A stretch of 64,000 nucleotides of DNA from Streptococcus entericus DSM 14446 (lineage in GTDB: Bacteria; Bacillota; Bacilli; Lactobacillales; Streptococcaceae): assembly GCF_000380025.1 (NCBI RefSeq), contig NZ_KB904155.1:146151-210150 (forward strand), written 5' to 3'. Made by a program: the position numbers and the translations under genes. This document shows, one piece after another, positions 27,273 through 35,796 of this stretch. Every line of letters begins with the position of its first letter. Within the stretch, counting starts at the first letter, position 1. The notes beneath the pieces were generated by a model. It was not told the DNA's origin and did not search any database. It worked only from the letters and a program-made list of their open reading frames with translations.

Positions 27273-28087
27273 TACAAAATCTCCGCAAAACGCTTGGCTT
27301 CTTTTTTGAAAATAGCAGAGCCTATCACTAGAACAAGGACTGGCAAGAGATAAGACACCAAACCTAACCATGACCCATCATAGAGTTGCCAGCCACGAAA
27401 AGATCCACTGTAAACAATAAAATGCCTAATGTCCTGAATAATCTGAGCCATAGGATTAAGCATCATGACTTTTGCCATGAGTGGTGTCCACGGATTCTCA
27501 CGCTGTAAAAAGAAATTGAGCGAGTAAATCACTGGTGTAGCATACATGCCCGCCTGCATGATGACTTCCCAAACCGGACCAATATCTCGGTACTTGACAA
27601 AGAGACTAGACAACATCAAGGCTAATCCCAAGGCTAGAACAAACAACTCAAGAAAGAGCGGCACCAAGACCAGAACAGACCAGCTAAGTGTAACTCCATT
27701 GAGTAGGGTAAAGACCAAAACGACAAGCAAGTTGATGCTGTAGTTAATAGCTGCCCCGACCACTGCTGATAAGACGATAATTTCTTTAGGAAAATTGAGC
27801 TTGCGCAACAAATCCCCTCGCGACACAATAGACATCATGCCCATATTGGTCGCTTCCGCAAAGAAATTCCACGTCACCATGCCAAACAAGACGCCAATAG
27901 CATTATGTGGTGTCCCATCATCCATCCGTAAAAAGCGGATAAAGACCACATACATGATAGAAAAAAGCATCATCGGCTTCAAAATTGACCACAAATGCCC
28001 AATCACGCTCCCTTGATAACGGAGCTTAAAGTCTGTTTTAACCATCTCCCGCAAGAGGATACGGTTTTCTTTGCTAAATAGATTCAT
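27272..28087 (-). CDS. rgpC: Polysaccharide ABC transporter permease
   Basis: The 271-residue ABC-2 type permease begins MNLFSKENRILLREMVKTDFKLRYQGS, the usual RgpC/TagG start (quoted as MNLFSKENRILLREMVK). An alternative GTG at 28099 lacks better support. Six membrane helices and the amphipathic N-terminal helix are present. It pairs with the ATPase whose start overlaps its stop, and exports the undecaprenyl-linked rhamnan across the membrane before wall attachment. It overlaps the upstream rhamnosyltransferase gene by 14 bp. Confidence 0.93.
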   Translation of the reverse strand: MNLFSKENRILLREMVKTDFKLRYQGSVIGHLWSILKPMMLFSIMYVVFIRFLRMDDGTPHNAIGVLFGMVTWNFFAEATNMGMMSIVSRGDLLRKLNFPKEIIVLSAVVGAAINYSINLLVVLVFTLLNGVTLSWSVLVLVPLFLELFVLALGLALMLSSLFVKYRDIGPVWEVIMQAGMYATPVIYSLNFFLQRENPWTPLMAKVMMLNPMAQIIQDIRHFIVYSGSFRGWQLYDGSWLGLVSYLLPVLVLVIGSAIFKKEAKRFAEIL

Positions 28088-29024
28088 CTCTTTTCTCACT
28101 TAAATAACCAAACTTGGTTAAGATTAGGGTCGTAAAGACCAGGGTATGAAACCAGCGGTTCTTGGCAAAACCATAACGCCGCAAGGTCGCCCAGCGTTGC
28201 CTCAAGGGCTGGTTCATCAGTCCGATATAGGCGTCAACTATTGCTTTTTTGTCTTGGGGCAATGGCAGAGCGAGGAGTTTAGTTGCTTGTGCTTGACTGC
28301 TTTTGATGAGCCACCAGTATTTGGCCACTAAAACCTGTGGTCTTAGCCAATTTTTCATGCGCTTGCGCCAGGTTCTCGCCCCAAGGACATTACTATCGTG
28401 CTGACGATAGAGCTGAGTAGCTTGGTCAACATAGACCAGCTTGCCCATGCTGCTGGCTACTAGAGCTAGATACCAGTCATGCATGAGCAGGTCGTCAGCT
28501 GTTTGCCAAAGCTCCGCCAAAGCATGGTTAATCATCATCGTGCCACCAGTCACCGTGTTCTCCGTCAACTCCTGCTGGAGTTCGGTGTTCGCATGATGAG
28601 ACTGAGTGGCAATCATGCTCTTATGAAGAACCGTTAATTCCTGATTGACAACCTTGAGGTCTGTGTAGACCAGGAGCGGTTTAGTCATGTCTTCTTGTTT
28701 CACCTGTGACAGGGTCACGGCTAGCTTATCAGGCAACCAAACATCGTCCTGGTCGCTGAAAAAATAAACATCTGCAGGCTCATGCTTCACCAAACTGTAG
28801 AAGCTTTTAATAACACCAAGATTACGCTCTTCATCTGGATTGACCCAGCGGATGCGGCTGTCCTTAGCAACAAATGCTGCTATCACGGTTCTCGTATCGT
28901 CGCTTGAACCATCATCTCGGATAAGGAGCTGCCAGTCAGCATAAGTCTGCGCTTGAATGCTTTCGATTTGCTGGGCTAAAAAACGTGCCCCGTTGTAGGT
29001 TGATAAGAGAATATTAACCTTCAT
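28074..29024 (-). CDS. rgpB: Rhamnosyltransferase, GT2 (RgpB-like)
   Basis: The 316-residue protein has a family 2 catalytic domain: MKVNILLSTYNGARFLAQQIESI, LLIRDDGSSDDT and the YFFSDQDDVWLPDKL motif (residues about 89-103) with its metal Asp residues. TGGTMMINHALAELW and HDWYLALVASS follow, both typical of RgpB. RgpB adds rhamnose from dTDP-rhamnose during backbone elongation in the cytoplasm. It overlaps rgpA by 11 bp and rgpC by 14 bp. The dTDP-rhamnose synthesis genes are not in this window. Confidence 0.9.
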   Translation of the reverse strand: MKVNILLSTYNGARFLAQQIESIQAQTYADWQLLIRDDGSSDDTRTVIAAFVAKDSRIRWVNPDEERNLGVIKSFYSLVKHEPADVYFFSDQDDVWLPDKLAVTLSQVKQEDMTKPLLVYTDLKVVNQELTVLHKSMIATQSHHANTELQQELTENTVTGGTMMINHALAELWQTADDLLMHDWYLALVASSMGKLVYVDQATQLYRQHDSNVLGARTWRKRMKNWLRPQVLVAKYWWLIKSSQAQATKLLALPLPQDKKAIVDAYIGLMNQPLRQRWATLRRYGFAKNRWFHTLVFTTLILTKFGYLSEKRDESI

Positions 29025-30168
29025 TTAAAAACAAGTCCTCATACTCTCCAACAATTTTTTCCCAAGTATACTGGTCACGGATAATGCCCTTAGCCATCTG
29101 TCCCAGAACTGTAAAATCAGTCTGCTCATCCACGTCGTCAATCAGACTAGCTAGGTTGCCATCTTGCTTGATCCAGTAATAGCTACTCTGGCCTGCCACC
29201 GTGCGGTTGAAGGACACATCTAAAACCAAGTTTAGATCAGTTTGTGCTAAGGCTTCTAGCAGACTAGGATTGGTTCCTCCGACCTCATGACCATGGATAT
29301 AGGCAAAGGCCTGCTGGCGGATATAAGCCACAAGAGGCTTGTCATAAACTGTCCCGACAAACTTGATCCGAGAATCACGGTCAAATCCTGTCGCCTGCTT
29401 CAATCGTTCAAAATAAGCATTGCCCTCTTGGTTACAAATAATGACCAAATCTCTCTGGGTACGACTTTCCATAAACTCGCGAATAATGGTTTCGTAGTTA
29501 TTTTCAGGGACAAAACGCCCCAAAATCAGGTAGTAATGTTTTTCTCTCAAGTTATGCTGGTCAAAGTAAGCCCGCACCTGCGCATCTCTCGGCGTCAGAG
29601 GAGTTGGTTCCACTGTCGTGCCATAGGCGATGCAAGTCGTCTTAGCTTTGGGATAGGCTTGCTTAATGTAATCTTCTATACCGATATTGTCAGCGATAAC
29701 TAGGTCAGCCGTCTGGCACATGAACCGCTCAGCTAGTTTCAGGTAGGCACGAACAGGACGTGACCACTTGGTACGTCGCCATTCCAGACCGTCAGGGTTG
29801 ATGTAAAATACTCCCCCTACTGCCCAAATCTGACGAGCTAAGAGAGGCATGATGCCACCTATGGTATTACCCAAAAGGTAAAAAATCGGGCGCTCCCAGC
29901 CTTTTGTTTTGACTAGTTTTAGGGCGTATCGGACCGCCATCAAGTCATAAGCCATGACACGCGCCGCTCCTAGTCGAGGCGGGTTGATGGTAAAACAATC
30001 TGCCCCTCGGTAGGAGAAATGGGTGCCATGATCGCTATCAGACAGGCAGGCCACATGATAGGTTACGTCTTTTGATTGCTGGTGAGTGACCAATTCCTCA
30101 ACAAAGGTCTCAAAGCCACCATACTTAGCCGGCAATCCTCTGCTGCCGATGATAAACACATGACGCAT
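29014..30168 (-). CDS. rgpA: Rhamnosyltransferase initiating the rhamnan (RgpA/DUF1972, GT4)
   Basis: The 384-residue protein begins MRHVFIIGSRGLPAKYGGFETF, the DUF1972 signature of RgpA/Cps1T/GacB. A GT4-type C-terminal domain (about 190-384) contains LILGRFVPENNYE and EVGGTNPSLLEALA, the sugar-nucleotide site. RgpA/GacB transfers the first rhamnose to the GlcNAc-lipid primer. This is the first gene of the 12-gene operon, preceded by AAGGAG and its own promoter. In group A streptococci rmlD (gacA) lies just upstream of it, but here that place holds a divergent beta-helix gene. Confidence 0.93.
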   Translation of the reverse strand: MRHVFIIGSRGLPAKYGGFETFVEELVTHQQSKDVTYHVACLSDSDHGTHFSYRGADCFTINPPRLGAARVMAYDLMAVRYALKLVKTKGWERPIFYLLGNTIGGIMPLLARQIWAVGGVFYINPDGLEWRRTKWSRPVRAYLKLAERFMCQTADLVIADNIGIEDYIKQAYPKAKTTCIAYGTTVEPTPLTPRDAQVRAYFDQHNLREKHYYLILGRFVPENNYETIIREFMESRTQRDLVIICNQEGNAYFERLKQATGFDRDSRIKFVGTVYDKPLVAYIRQQAFAYIHGHEVGGTNPSLLEALAQTDLNLVLDVSFNRTVAGQSSYYWIKQDGNLASLIDDVDEQTDFTVLGQMAKGIIRDQYTWEKIVGEYEDLFLNEG

Positions 30169-30209
30169 ATGCTTCTCCTTTCTTTGTTGATTAAGCAGAA
30201 TATCACTTT

Positions 30210-30239
30210 ATTATACCATAACATCAAGCCATGGAACAA
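30210..30239 (-). promoter_or_regulatory. Promoter of the rhamnose-polysaccharide operon
   Basis: Minus strand: TTGTTC (30239-30234), 18-bp spacer, perfect TATAAT (30215-30210), about 42 nt before rgpA. Confidence 0.6.
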
Positions 30240-30352
30240 GTTAAAAAGTTATCACGATAAAAACTGAACGAACAGATGAAAGTCACTGTCTTTTTCGGTC
30301 ATAACCTCCTAAAATATGGTACAATAGGGTTATTATATCTATGGAGGAAAAT

Positions 30353-31813
30353 GTGCCAAAACGAATCAATCGCGTCAGGAGAAGACGACAAGTTACTCTC
30401 AACATCACCTTACTAAGCCTGTTGCTTGTCAGCTCACTTACCCTTTATAATGTCGTTCGTCAAATAGAGAACGGGCAAACCCCCAGTGTCAAAACCCTCT
30501 GGCAAATCAAGTTACAAGACCCAAAACCTACTTTTGCAGTTGGGCAACAGGTTATTCTCCTTAAATCAGCCAGCAAAAACACCGACGGCACGCCCTTAGA
30601 TACCCTGAAAAATAACATAGCGCAGGTCGTTTCCAGTAAAAAAGTAACGATTGATGGGAATAACCTGATTGTCTATGATTTGAGCTATAACCAAAGCAAG
30701 ATGATGAGCGGGGTCGCCGAAACTCAATTACGTGCCATCGATACCGCCTATCGTCTCGGTGAAACAGTGACTATTGCCAATCATCCAGAAGACGGCGAAC
30801 AGGAAGACGGACAAGTCAACGGTATCCAACTCAAAGAGATTGATGGCAAGGTGCAATACCGCTATGAGGCCACTTTCCCAAACCTCGGTCAGCTAACTGA
30901 CCTTGCTGAAGAAGATTTCGTTTGGGTGACCACCTTAGGGTTTCGTGAGGATAATACAGCCACTGAAAACAACAAGATTCTACAGGAGGCTTTGAATGCT
31001 GCCCAAACAAAATCAAGCTCACGTTTGCTTTTTCCTCCTGGTCGCTTCGCCATTGGAAGCCAAACCCCTGAGACAGATTATATTACGTTGACCTCAAATG
31101 TAGAGCTCCGTGGTCAGGACACAACCTTAGTTGTTGACGGCTCAGCACGCTGGTTCGGGCTGACAACAGGCCCTGAAGCAACCGATGGGCTCTCACATTT
31201 TACCATGCAGGGGCTAACAGTCGAAGCCAAAGATTTAACACAGGGCAATCAGTTTATCCTCATGGCGAATCACGGCTACGATTGGCAGGTTTTTAATAAC
31301 CGCTTCACCATGGTACAGCAACTATCCAGCCATATTTTTGATCTCGGCGGGGTACAACAGGCTGTCTTTTCAAATAACGTGTTTGAAGGCTATGCGCCCG
31401 AACTAACAACTGTCACAGAAATTGGCAACCGTAGCATCCATAATTTTATCGCAGAGGCTATCCAGCTAGACGCATCATCAAACAATGGCGAATGGGATGG
31501 TGGGATGCTAAAAGCCATCGACCCAAATTATCCGGTCAACAACCCTAACCAACTGGTGAGTAACCACATTACAATCCAAAACAATCACTTCCTGCCCTAT
31601 ATCGGTTCAGACGGTCAGATTATTGCCTACGGAGGGAGCGTCGGTCAACATTCGTCAGAGGTTGGTCAGGTAACCATTACAGATAATACCTTCACCTCAA
31701 CCTTATCCCGACGGTTCATCACAAGTGTCCCCGAGGGCAATCGTTGGGTCTTTGAGCCCATCCATCTCCAGTCCAATGCTGATAATCTCATCTACGCCAA
31801 TGCTTTTAACTAA
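30353..31813 (+). CDS. Membrane-anchored right-handed beta-helix protein
   Basis: GTG 30353 is favoured since GGAGG lies 5 nt before it, though an in-frame ATG at 30341 contains that same GGAGG. About 486 residues: a very basic N-terminus (RINRVRRRRQ), one membrane helix, then an outside region. From about residue 200 it reads as a parallel beta-helix, with NNKILQEALNAAQTKSSSRLLFPPG (pectate-lyase-3-like entry, quoted in part), FTMQGLTVEA, QVFNNRFTM, ITIQNNHF and ITDNTF turns. Such folds often cut or bind polysaccharides. It diverges from the rhamnan operon. No catalytic residues could be assigned. A TACAAT -10 lies at 30320-30325. Confidence 0.75.
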   Translation: MPKRINRVRRRRQVTLNITLLSLLLVSSLTLYNVVRQIENGQTPSVKTLWQIKLQDPKPTFAVGQQVILLKSASKNTDGTPLDTLKNNIAQVVSSKKVTIDGNNLIVYDLSYNQSKMMSGVAETQLRAIDTAYRLGETVTIANHPEDGEQEDGQVNGIQLKEIDGKVQYRYEATFPNLGQLTDLAEEDFVWVTTLGFREDNTATENNKILQEALNAAQTKSSSRLLFPPGRFAIGSQTPETDYITLTSNVELRGQDTTLVVDGSARWFGLTTGPEATDGLSHFTMQGLTVEAKDLTQGNQFILMANHGYDWQVFNNRFTMVQQLSSHIFDLGGVQQAVFSNNVFEGYAPELTTVTEIGNRSIHNFIAEAIQLDASSNNGEWDGGMLKAIDPNYPVNNPNQLVSNHITIQNNHFLPYIGSDGQIIAYGGSVGQHSSEVGQVTITDNTFTSTLSRRFITSVPEGNRWVFEPIHLQSNADNLIYANAFN

Positions 31814-31853
31814 TCAGACCAAGAAGATAAACCAACCACAGATGAACAATCAT

Positions 31854-31887
31854 AATCGTAGCAGAAAATTGTCTGCGACGATTTTTT
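31854..31887 (+). terminator. Terminator after the beta-helix gene
   Basis: Stem AATCGTAGCAGA (31854-31865) and TCTGCGACGATT (31872-31883), followed by a T run. Confidence 0.85.
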
Positions 31888-31914
31888 GTGCTAAAGTAGA
31901 TTTATTAGTAAAGT
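31886..31914 (+). promoter_or_regulatory. gor promoter
   Basis: TTGTGC (31886-31891), 17-bp spacer, TAAAGT (31909-31914). It abuts the preceding terminator. Confidence 0.6.
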
Positions 31915-31928
31915 AAGGAGACGTTCTC

Positions 31929-33281
31929 ATGGTAAAAGAATATGATTACATTGTGATTGGAGCAGGCAGTGGTGGTATCGCTTCTGCCAATCGTGCTGCA
32001 ATGCACGGTGCCAAGGTTGTCCTATTTGAAGCAAAAGACATTGGTGGTACCTGTGTTAATCTAGGCTGTGTCCCTAAAAAAGTCATGTGGTATGGTGCTC
32101 AGGTAGCTGAAGCCATCAACCACTACGCTGCTGATTACGGTTTCGATGTGACGACCAACAACTTTGATTTTGGGACGCTAAAAGCCAACCGTCAGGCTTA
32201 CATTGACCGTATCCATGCGTCTTATGGTCGTGGCTTTGATAACAACGGTGTTGAGTTAGTTCAGGCCTATGCTAAATTTATTGACGCCCATACGGTTGAA
32301 GCCAATGGTGAGCGCTACACTGCTCCTCATATCCTAATTGCAACTGGTGGTCATGCGATCGTTCCTGATCTACCAGGAGCAGAGTATGGCATCACCTCTG
32401 ATGGCTTCTTTGAGCTAGATGCCGTGCCTAAACGTGTCGCAGTGGTTGGCGCAGGCTACATCGCCGTTGAAGTGGCTGGTGTCCTCCACGCCTTGGGGGC
32501 AGAGACCCACCTCTTCGTCCGCCAGCACGCGCCATTGCGGAACTTTGATAGCTTTATCATCGACGGTCTAGTCGAGGAGATGGCTAAAAACGGCCCAAGC
32601 CTCCATACTTTTTCTGTGCCTAAAGAGGTGGTCAAAAACGCCGACGGTAGCCTGACACTTCTTTTGGAAAATGGGCAGAGCTACACTGTCGATACCCTCA
32701 TCTGGGCTATCGGTCGCAAACCAAACATCTCAGGATTCAATCTGGAGGCCACTGGCGTAGCCCTCAACGATCGTGGTTATATTGCGACTAACGAGTTTGA
32801 GGAGACCAACATTGACGGCATCTACGCCCTAGGCGACGTCAATGGTAAAATCGAGCTGACACCAGTTGCCGTGGCTGCAGGTCGTCGCTTGTCTGAGCGC
32901 CTATTTAACGGTCAAACAGGATTGAAGCTAGATTACACCAACGTTGCCACTGTCGTCTTTAGCCACCCAGCTATCGGCACTGTCGGCTTAACTGAGGAGG
33001 AAGCTAGGAACACCTACGGAGAAGACCAAATTAAGGTCTATACCTCAACCTTCACCTCCATGTATACTGCTGTCACCAGCCATCGACAAGCCTGCAAGAT
33101 GAAGCTGGTTGTGGCAGGTGACAAGGAGAAAGTTGTCGGTCTTCACGGTATCGGCTATGGGGTCGATGAGATGATTCAAGGCTTCGCCGTGGCGATTAAG
33201 ATGGGAGCAACCAAGGCAGACTTTGACAATACTGTTGCTATCCACCCAACTGGTGCAGAAGAATTTGTCACCATGCGTTAA
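31929..33281 (+). CDS. gor: Glutathione-disulfide reductase
   Basis: The 450-residue flavoprotein has the FAD motif [14 protein letters not shown], the redox pair in [16 protein letters not shown] (C-x4-C), the NADPH-binding [17 protein letters not shown] and the C-terminal [12 protein letters not shown] with the catalytic His-Glu. These mark glutathione reductase rather than lipoamide or mercuric reductase. It reduces GSSG with NADPH in the cytoplasm. Streptococci import or make glutathione, and gor contributes to oxidative-stress defence. The gene has its own promoter and terminator and lies between the DUF59 fusion and the rgp operon. Confidence 0.95.
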   Translation: MVKEYDYIVIGAGSGGIASANRAAMHGAKVVLFEAKDIGGTCVNLGCVPKKVMWYGAQVAEAINHYAADYGFDVTTNNFDFGTLKANRQAYIDRIHASYGRGFDNNGVELVQAYAKFIDAHTVEANGERYTAPHILIATGGHAIVPDLPGAEYGITSDGFFELDAVPKRVAVVGAGYIAVEVAGVLHALGAETHLFVRQHAPLRNFDSFIIDGLVEEMAKNGPSLHTFSVPKEVVKNADGSLTLLLENGQSYTVDTLIWAIGRKPNISGFNLEATGVALNDRGYIATNEFEETNIDGIYALGDVNGKIELTPVAVAAGRRLSERLFNGQTGLKLDYTNVATVVFSHPAIGTVGLTEEEARNTYGEDQIKVYTSTFTSMYTAVTSHRQACKMKLVVAGDKEKVVGLHGIGYGVDEMIQGFAVAIKMGATKADFDNTVAIHPTGAEEFVTMR

Positions 33282-33301
33282 ATATCTCAAGAACGATCAA
33301 C

Positions 33302-33337
33302 AAAAAATGAACCTAAGGTGACTTAGGTTCATTTTTA
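33302..33337. terminator. Bidirectional terminator after gor
   Basis: Stem TGAACCTAAG (33308-33317) and CTTAGGTTCA (33322-33331), flanked by an A run and a T run. It serves gor and the convergent GNAT-DUF59 gene. Confidence 0.85.
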
Positions 33338-33345
33338 TCATCGCT

Positions 33346-34167
33346 TTATAATGTTATCCCCAGAGCAATGCGTGCGTAGCGGCTCATGCGCTGAGGTGAC
33401 CAGGCGGGGTACCAGACCAGTTTGACCTCGGAAGAGGTCACCTCTGGTATGGTTTTCAACACATCATACATCTGGTCCGTAATCAAATCAGCTAAAGGAC
33501 AACCCATGGTCGTCAAGCTGATGTCAATTTCCGCTCGGCCATTTTGCTCAAAGCGAATCTCATAAACCAGTCCTAAATTGACAATATCAATGCCTAATTC
33601 AGGGTCGATCACCTCTTCTAAAGCCTGTAAAATGCGGGTTTTAATGTCTTCAATCTCTTGGTCCGTGTAAGCCATTTCCTCTTCCTCTTCTAAATGTGTC
33701 TTAACCATTTCCTCAGCTAACAAAGGCTTCCCCATTGTTAGTATTTTTTGTTTGCCACTCAATGTAAAGCCCTGAGCGTTGTAAAAATCAACAGCTCGGC
33801 GATTGTCAGCCAAAACCCAAAGAAAAATTTTTGAACAGTTTGACAAGTGCTTTATCCCTACCTCTAGCAATAAGGTGCCTATCCCCTGTTTCTGGTGTGA
33901 AGCTAGAACGCCAATCGCTGAAATCTCTCCCTCGTCAGCCGAAACTTGACGACAAGTCATAAAACCGATAGGCTCCTGATTCAGCCAGGCCAAAAAAGTA
34001 GCTTCAGTGTCTAATCTATCCTTCGTGCGCTCCATGAGCTGGGGCAAACTAAGGGAGTTTAAGTAGTTATCACCAACCAAACCTTGATAGGTCTCTTGAA
34101 AAATTGCTAATTGGATAGCAGCTTTCTGAGGAATATCAGACACAGACATAGGGCGTATGCTTATCAT
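33346..34167 (-). CDS. GNAT acetyltransferase fused in frame to a DUF59/MIP18 iron-sulfur assembly domain
   Basis: One 273-residue frame. Residues 1-155 are a GNAT domain (ISAIGVLASHQKQGIGTLLLEVG is the acetyl-CoA loop, quoted as ASHQKQGIGTLLL; VLADNRRAVDFYNAQGF is typical). A glutamate-rich joint leads at about residue 165 to MAYTDQEIEDIKTRILQALE, the normal start of the separate streptococcal DUF59 protein, with VNLGLVYEI and the TMGCPLADLI cysteine. DUF59/SufT-like proteins help mature Fe-S proteins. The joint also contains GAGGAAGAGGAAATGG, so DUF59 may also be started internally at ATG 33675. It lies downstream of rpoD on the same strand. Confidence 0.85.
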   Translation of the reverse strand: MISIRPMSVSDIPQKAAIQLAIFQETYQGLVGDNYLNSLSLPQLMERTKDRLDTEATFLAWLNQEPIGFMTCRQVSADEGEISAIGVLASHQKQGIGTLLLEVGIKHLSNCSKIFLWVLADNRRAVDFYNAQGFTLSGKQKILTMGKPLLAEEMVKTHLEEEEEMAYTDQEIEDIKTRILQALEEVIDPELGIDIVNLGLVYEIRFEQNGRAEIDISLTTMGCPLADLITDQMYDVLKTIPEVTSSEVKLVWYPAWSPQRMSRYARIALGITL

Positions 34168-34190
34168 GATATCTTCTCCTAAAAAACAGG

Positions 34191-34548
34191 TACAAAAAGA
34201 ATAAATTAAGGTCTTAGGCTGTCTTCGATTCGCTCAGCAGTACAAGGGTTTTCTGACATGAATCGCACTTTCTAATGCTAAGGGTTCCCTAGCCAACATT
34301 TTTCGGGGGTAATCCGGATAATGTTGTGACAGGCGATAACGCCACACTTTCGTCAGACGAAATTGAACGCTAAAACGTTACAATTTCTACCTTCGGTTCG
34401 CTACCAACTTTCTAAGCTCATCGCTCAGAAAGTCCTCTGGAATAATGACAGCGTTCTACACCATGACTATCATCAGCTAAACAGGCTTACCTCAAATAAC
34501 ATGATGCAGTAGTTGGCTGGACTTTCTACGCCCTACAGGCTATGAAAA
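34191..34548 (+). other. Non-coding stretch between rpoD and the GNAT-DUF59 gene
   Basis: No credible frame. One imperfect hairpin is visible (ACTTTCTaAGC near 34406 with GCTcAGAAAGT). Nothing else recognised. A repeat copy follows directly. Confidence 0.4.
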
Positions 34549-34680
34549 CCCTCAACGAATGAAGAAAACAATGTTTCCTTCATTTCCAACCTCAAACAGT
34601 CACTTCCCTGACTGTTTGAGCCTTGCGGAGGTAAGGCGACGACATCGAGCCCTTGGGCTACCGATGTCTGTTTCACTCTC
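34549..34680 (+). repeat. Dispersed intergenic repeat, copy 2 (right part only)
   Basis: The stretch shares with copies 1 and 3 the segment ATTTCCAACCTC, a perfect 12-bp hairpin (34591-34602 with 34609-34620), the GCGGAGGT box and the right end TTTCACTCTC. The left terminal repeat was not found. The right end touches the rpoD stop codon (34679-34681), so the element sits at the very 3' end of the rpoD message. Confidence 0.75.
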
Positions 34681-35788
34681 ACTCATCAATGAAGTCTTTA
34701 AGTTGCTTGCTACGGGACGGATGGCGGAGTTTGCGTAGCGCTTTTGCCTCGATTTGACGAATGCGCTCACGGGTCACGTTAAAGACCCTACCTACATCTT
34801 CGAGCGTGCGCATCTTGCCATCGTCCAGCCCAAAGCGTAAACGCAGCACGTTTTCCTCGCGGTCAGTCAGGGTATCTAGGACTTCGTCCAATTGCTCGCG
34901 CAGCACCACGCGCGTGGTGTAGTCAACAGGGTTCTCAATCACTTCATCTTCGATGAAATCGCCCAGATGGCTGTCATCTTCTTCGCCGATTGGAGTTTCA
35001 AGAGACACAGGTTCTTGAGCAATTTTCAAAATCTCACGCACCTTATCAGGAGTCATATCCATCCGCTCTGCGATCTGCTCAGGTGTCGGTTCCGTTCCTA
35101 GTTCTTGCAAGAGATTGCGTTGTTCCCTGACCAGCTTGTTGATGGTTTCAACCATGTGAACAGGAATCCGAATTGTTCTGGCCTGATCGGCAATGGCACG
35201 GGTAATGGCCTGACGAATCCACCAAGTGGCATAGGTTGAAAATTTGAAGCCTTTAGCATAGTCAAACTTATCAACAGCCTTCATGAGCCCCATATTGCCC
35301 TCTTGAATCAAGTCAAGAAACTGCATACCGCGACCAACATAACGCTTGGCGATGGACACCACCAAACGCAAGTTGGCTTCTGCCAAACGTTGCTTGGCTT
35401 CGACATTGCCTTCCGCAACCAGAAGAGCCAGTTCTTTTTCTTCCTCGTTAGACAAGAGCGGCACGACACCGATTTCCTTGAGGTACATGCGGACAGGGTC
35501 ATTAACCTTGGCAGAATTACTGCCGAGCAATTCTTCGTCACTCAATTCTTCAGGTTTAATTTCTTCAATTTGGTAGGTGGTTGACGGATTGCCTTCCTTA
35601 TCCGTGATCGCAAGACCACCGTCAGTCAGCCGTGTCAAGAGGTCATCAATCTGATCCGCATCCAAGCTAAAGGGAATCACGAGCTGCTCAGTGACCACAT
35701 CGTCTACAGCTGTCCCAGCTGCCTTATGTTTACGAATAAATTCTGCAACTTGAACGTTAAAGGTTGAAATATCTTGTTGTTTTGTCAT
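34679..35788 (-). CDS. rpoD: Primary RNA polymerase sigma factor
   Basis: The 369-residue vegetative sigma factor. Region 1.1 is in the first 75 residues, [11 protein letters not shown] marks region 1.2, [28 protein letters not shown] is region 2 (quoted in part), and [20 protein letters not shown] is the -10 recognition and melting helix. Regions 3 and 4 end with [20 protein letters not shown], the -35-binding helix-turn-helix. Length matches streptococcal RpoD/SigA. It lies 8 bp after dnaG as in other streptococci. The gene ends inside a dispersed repeat copy. Confidence 0.98.
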   Translation of the reverse strand: MTKQQDISTFNVQVAEFIRKHKAAGTAVDDVVTEQLVIPFSLDADQIDDLLTRLTDGGLAITDKEGNPSTTYQIEEIKPEELSDEELLGSNSAKVNDPVRMYLKEIGVVPLLSNEEEKELALLVAEGNVEAKQRLAEANLRLVVSIAKRYVGRGMQFLDLIQEGNMGLMKAVDKFDYAKGFKFSTYATWWIRQAITRAIADQARTIRIPVHMVETINKLVREQRNLLQELGTEPTPEQIAERMDMTPDKVREILKIAQEPVSLETPIGEEDDSHLGDFIEDEVIENPVDYTTRVVLREQLDEVLDTLTDREENVLRLRFGLDDGKMRTLEDVGRVFNVTRERIRQIEAKALRKLRHPSRSKQLKDFIDE

Positions 35789-35796
35789 ACAAACTC

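Noticed and set aside
34191-34548. A decayed gene upstream of repeat copy 2
   Set aside because: Translation of both strands gave no recognisable protein; left as unexplained sequence.
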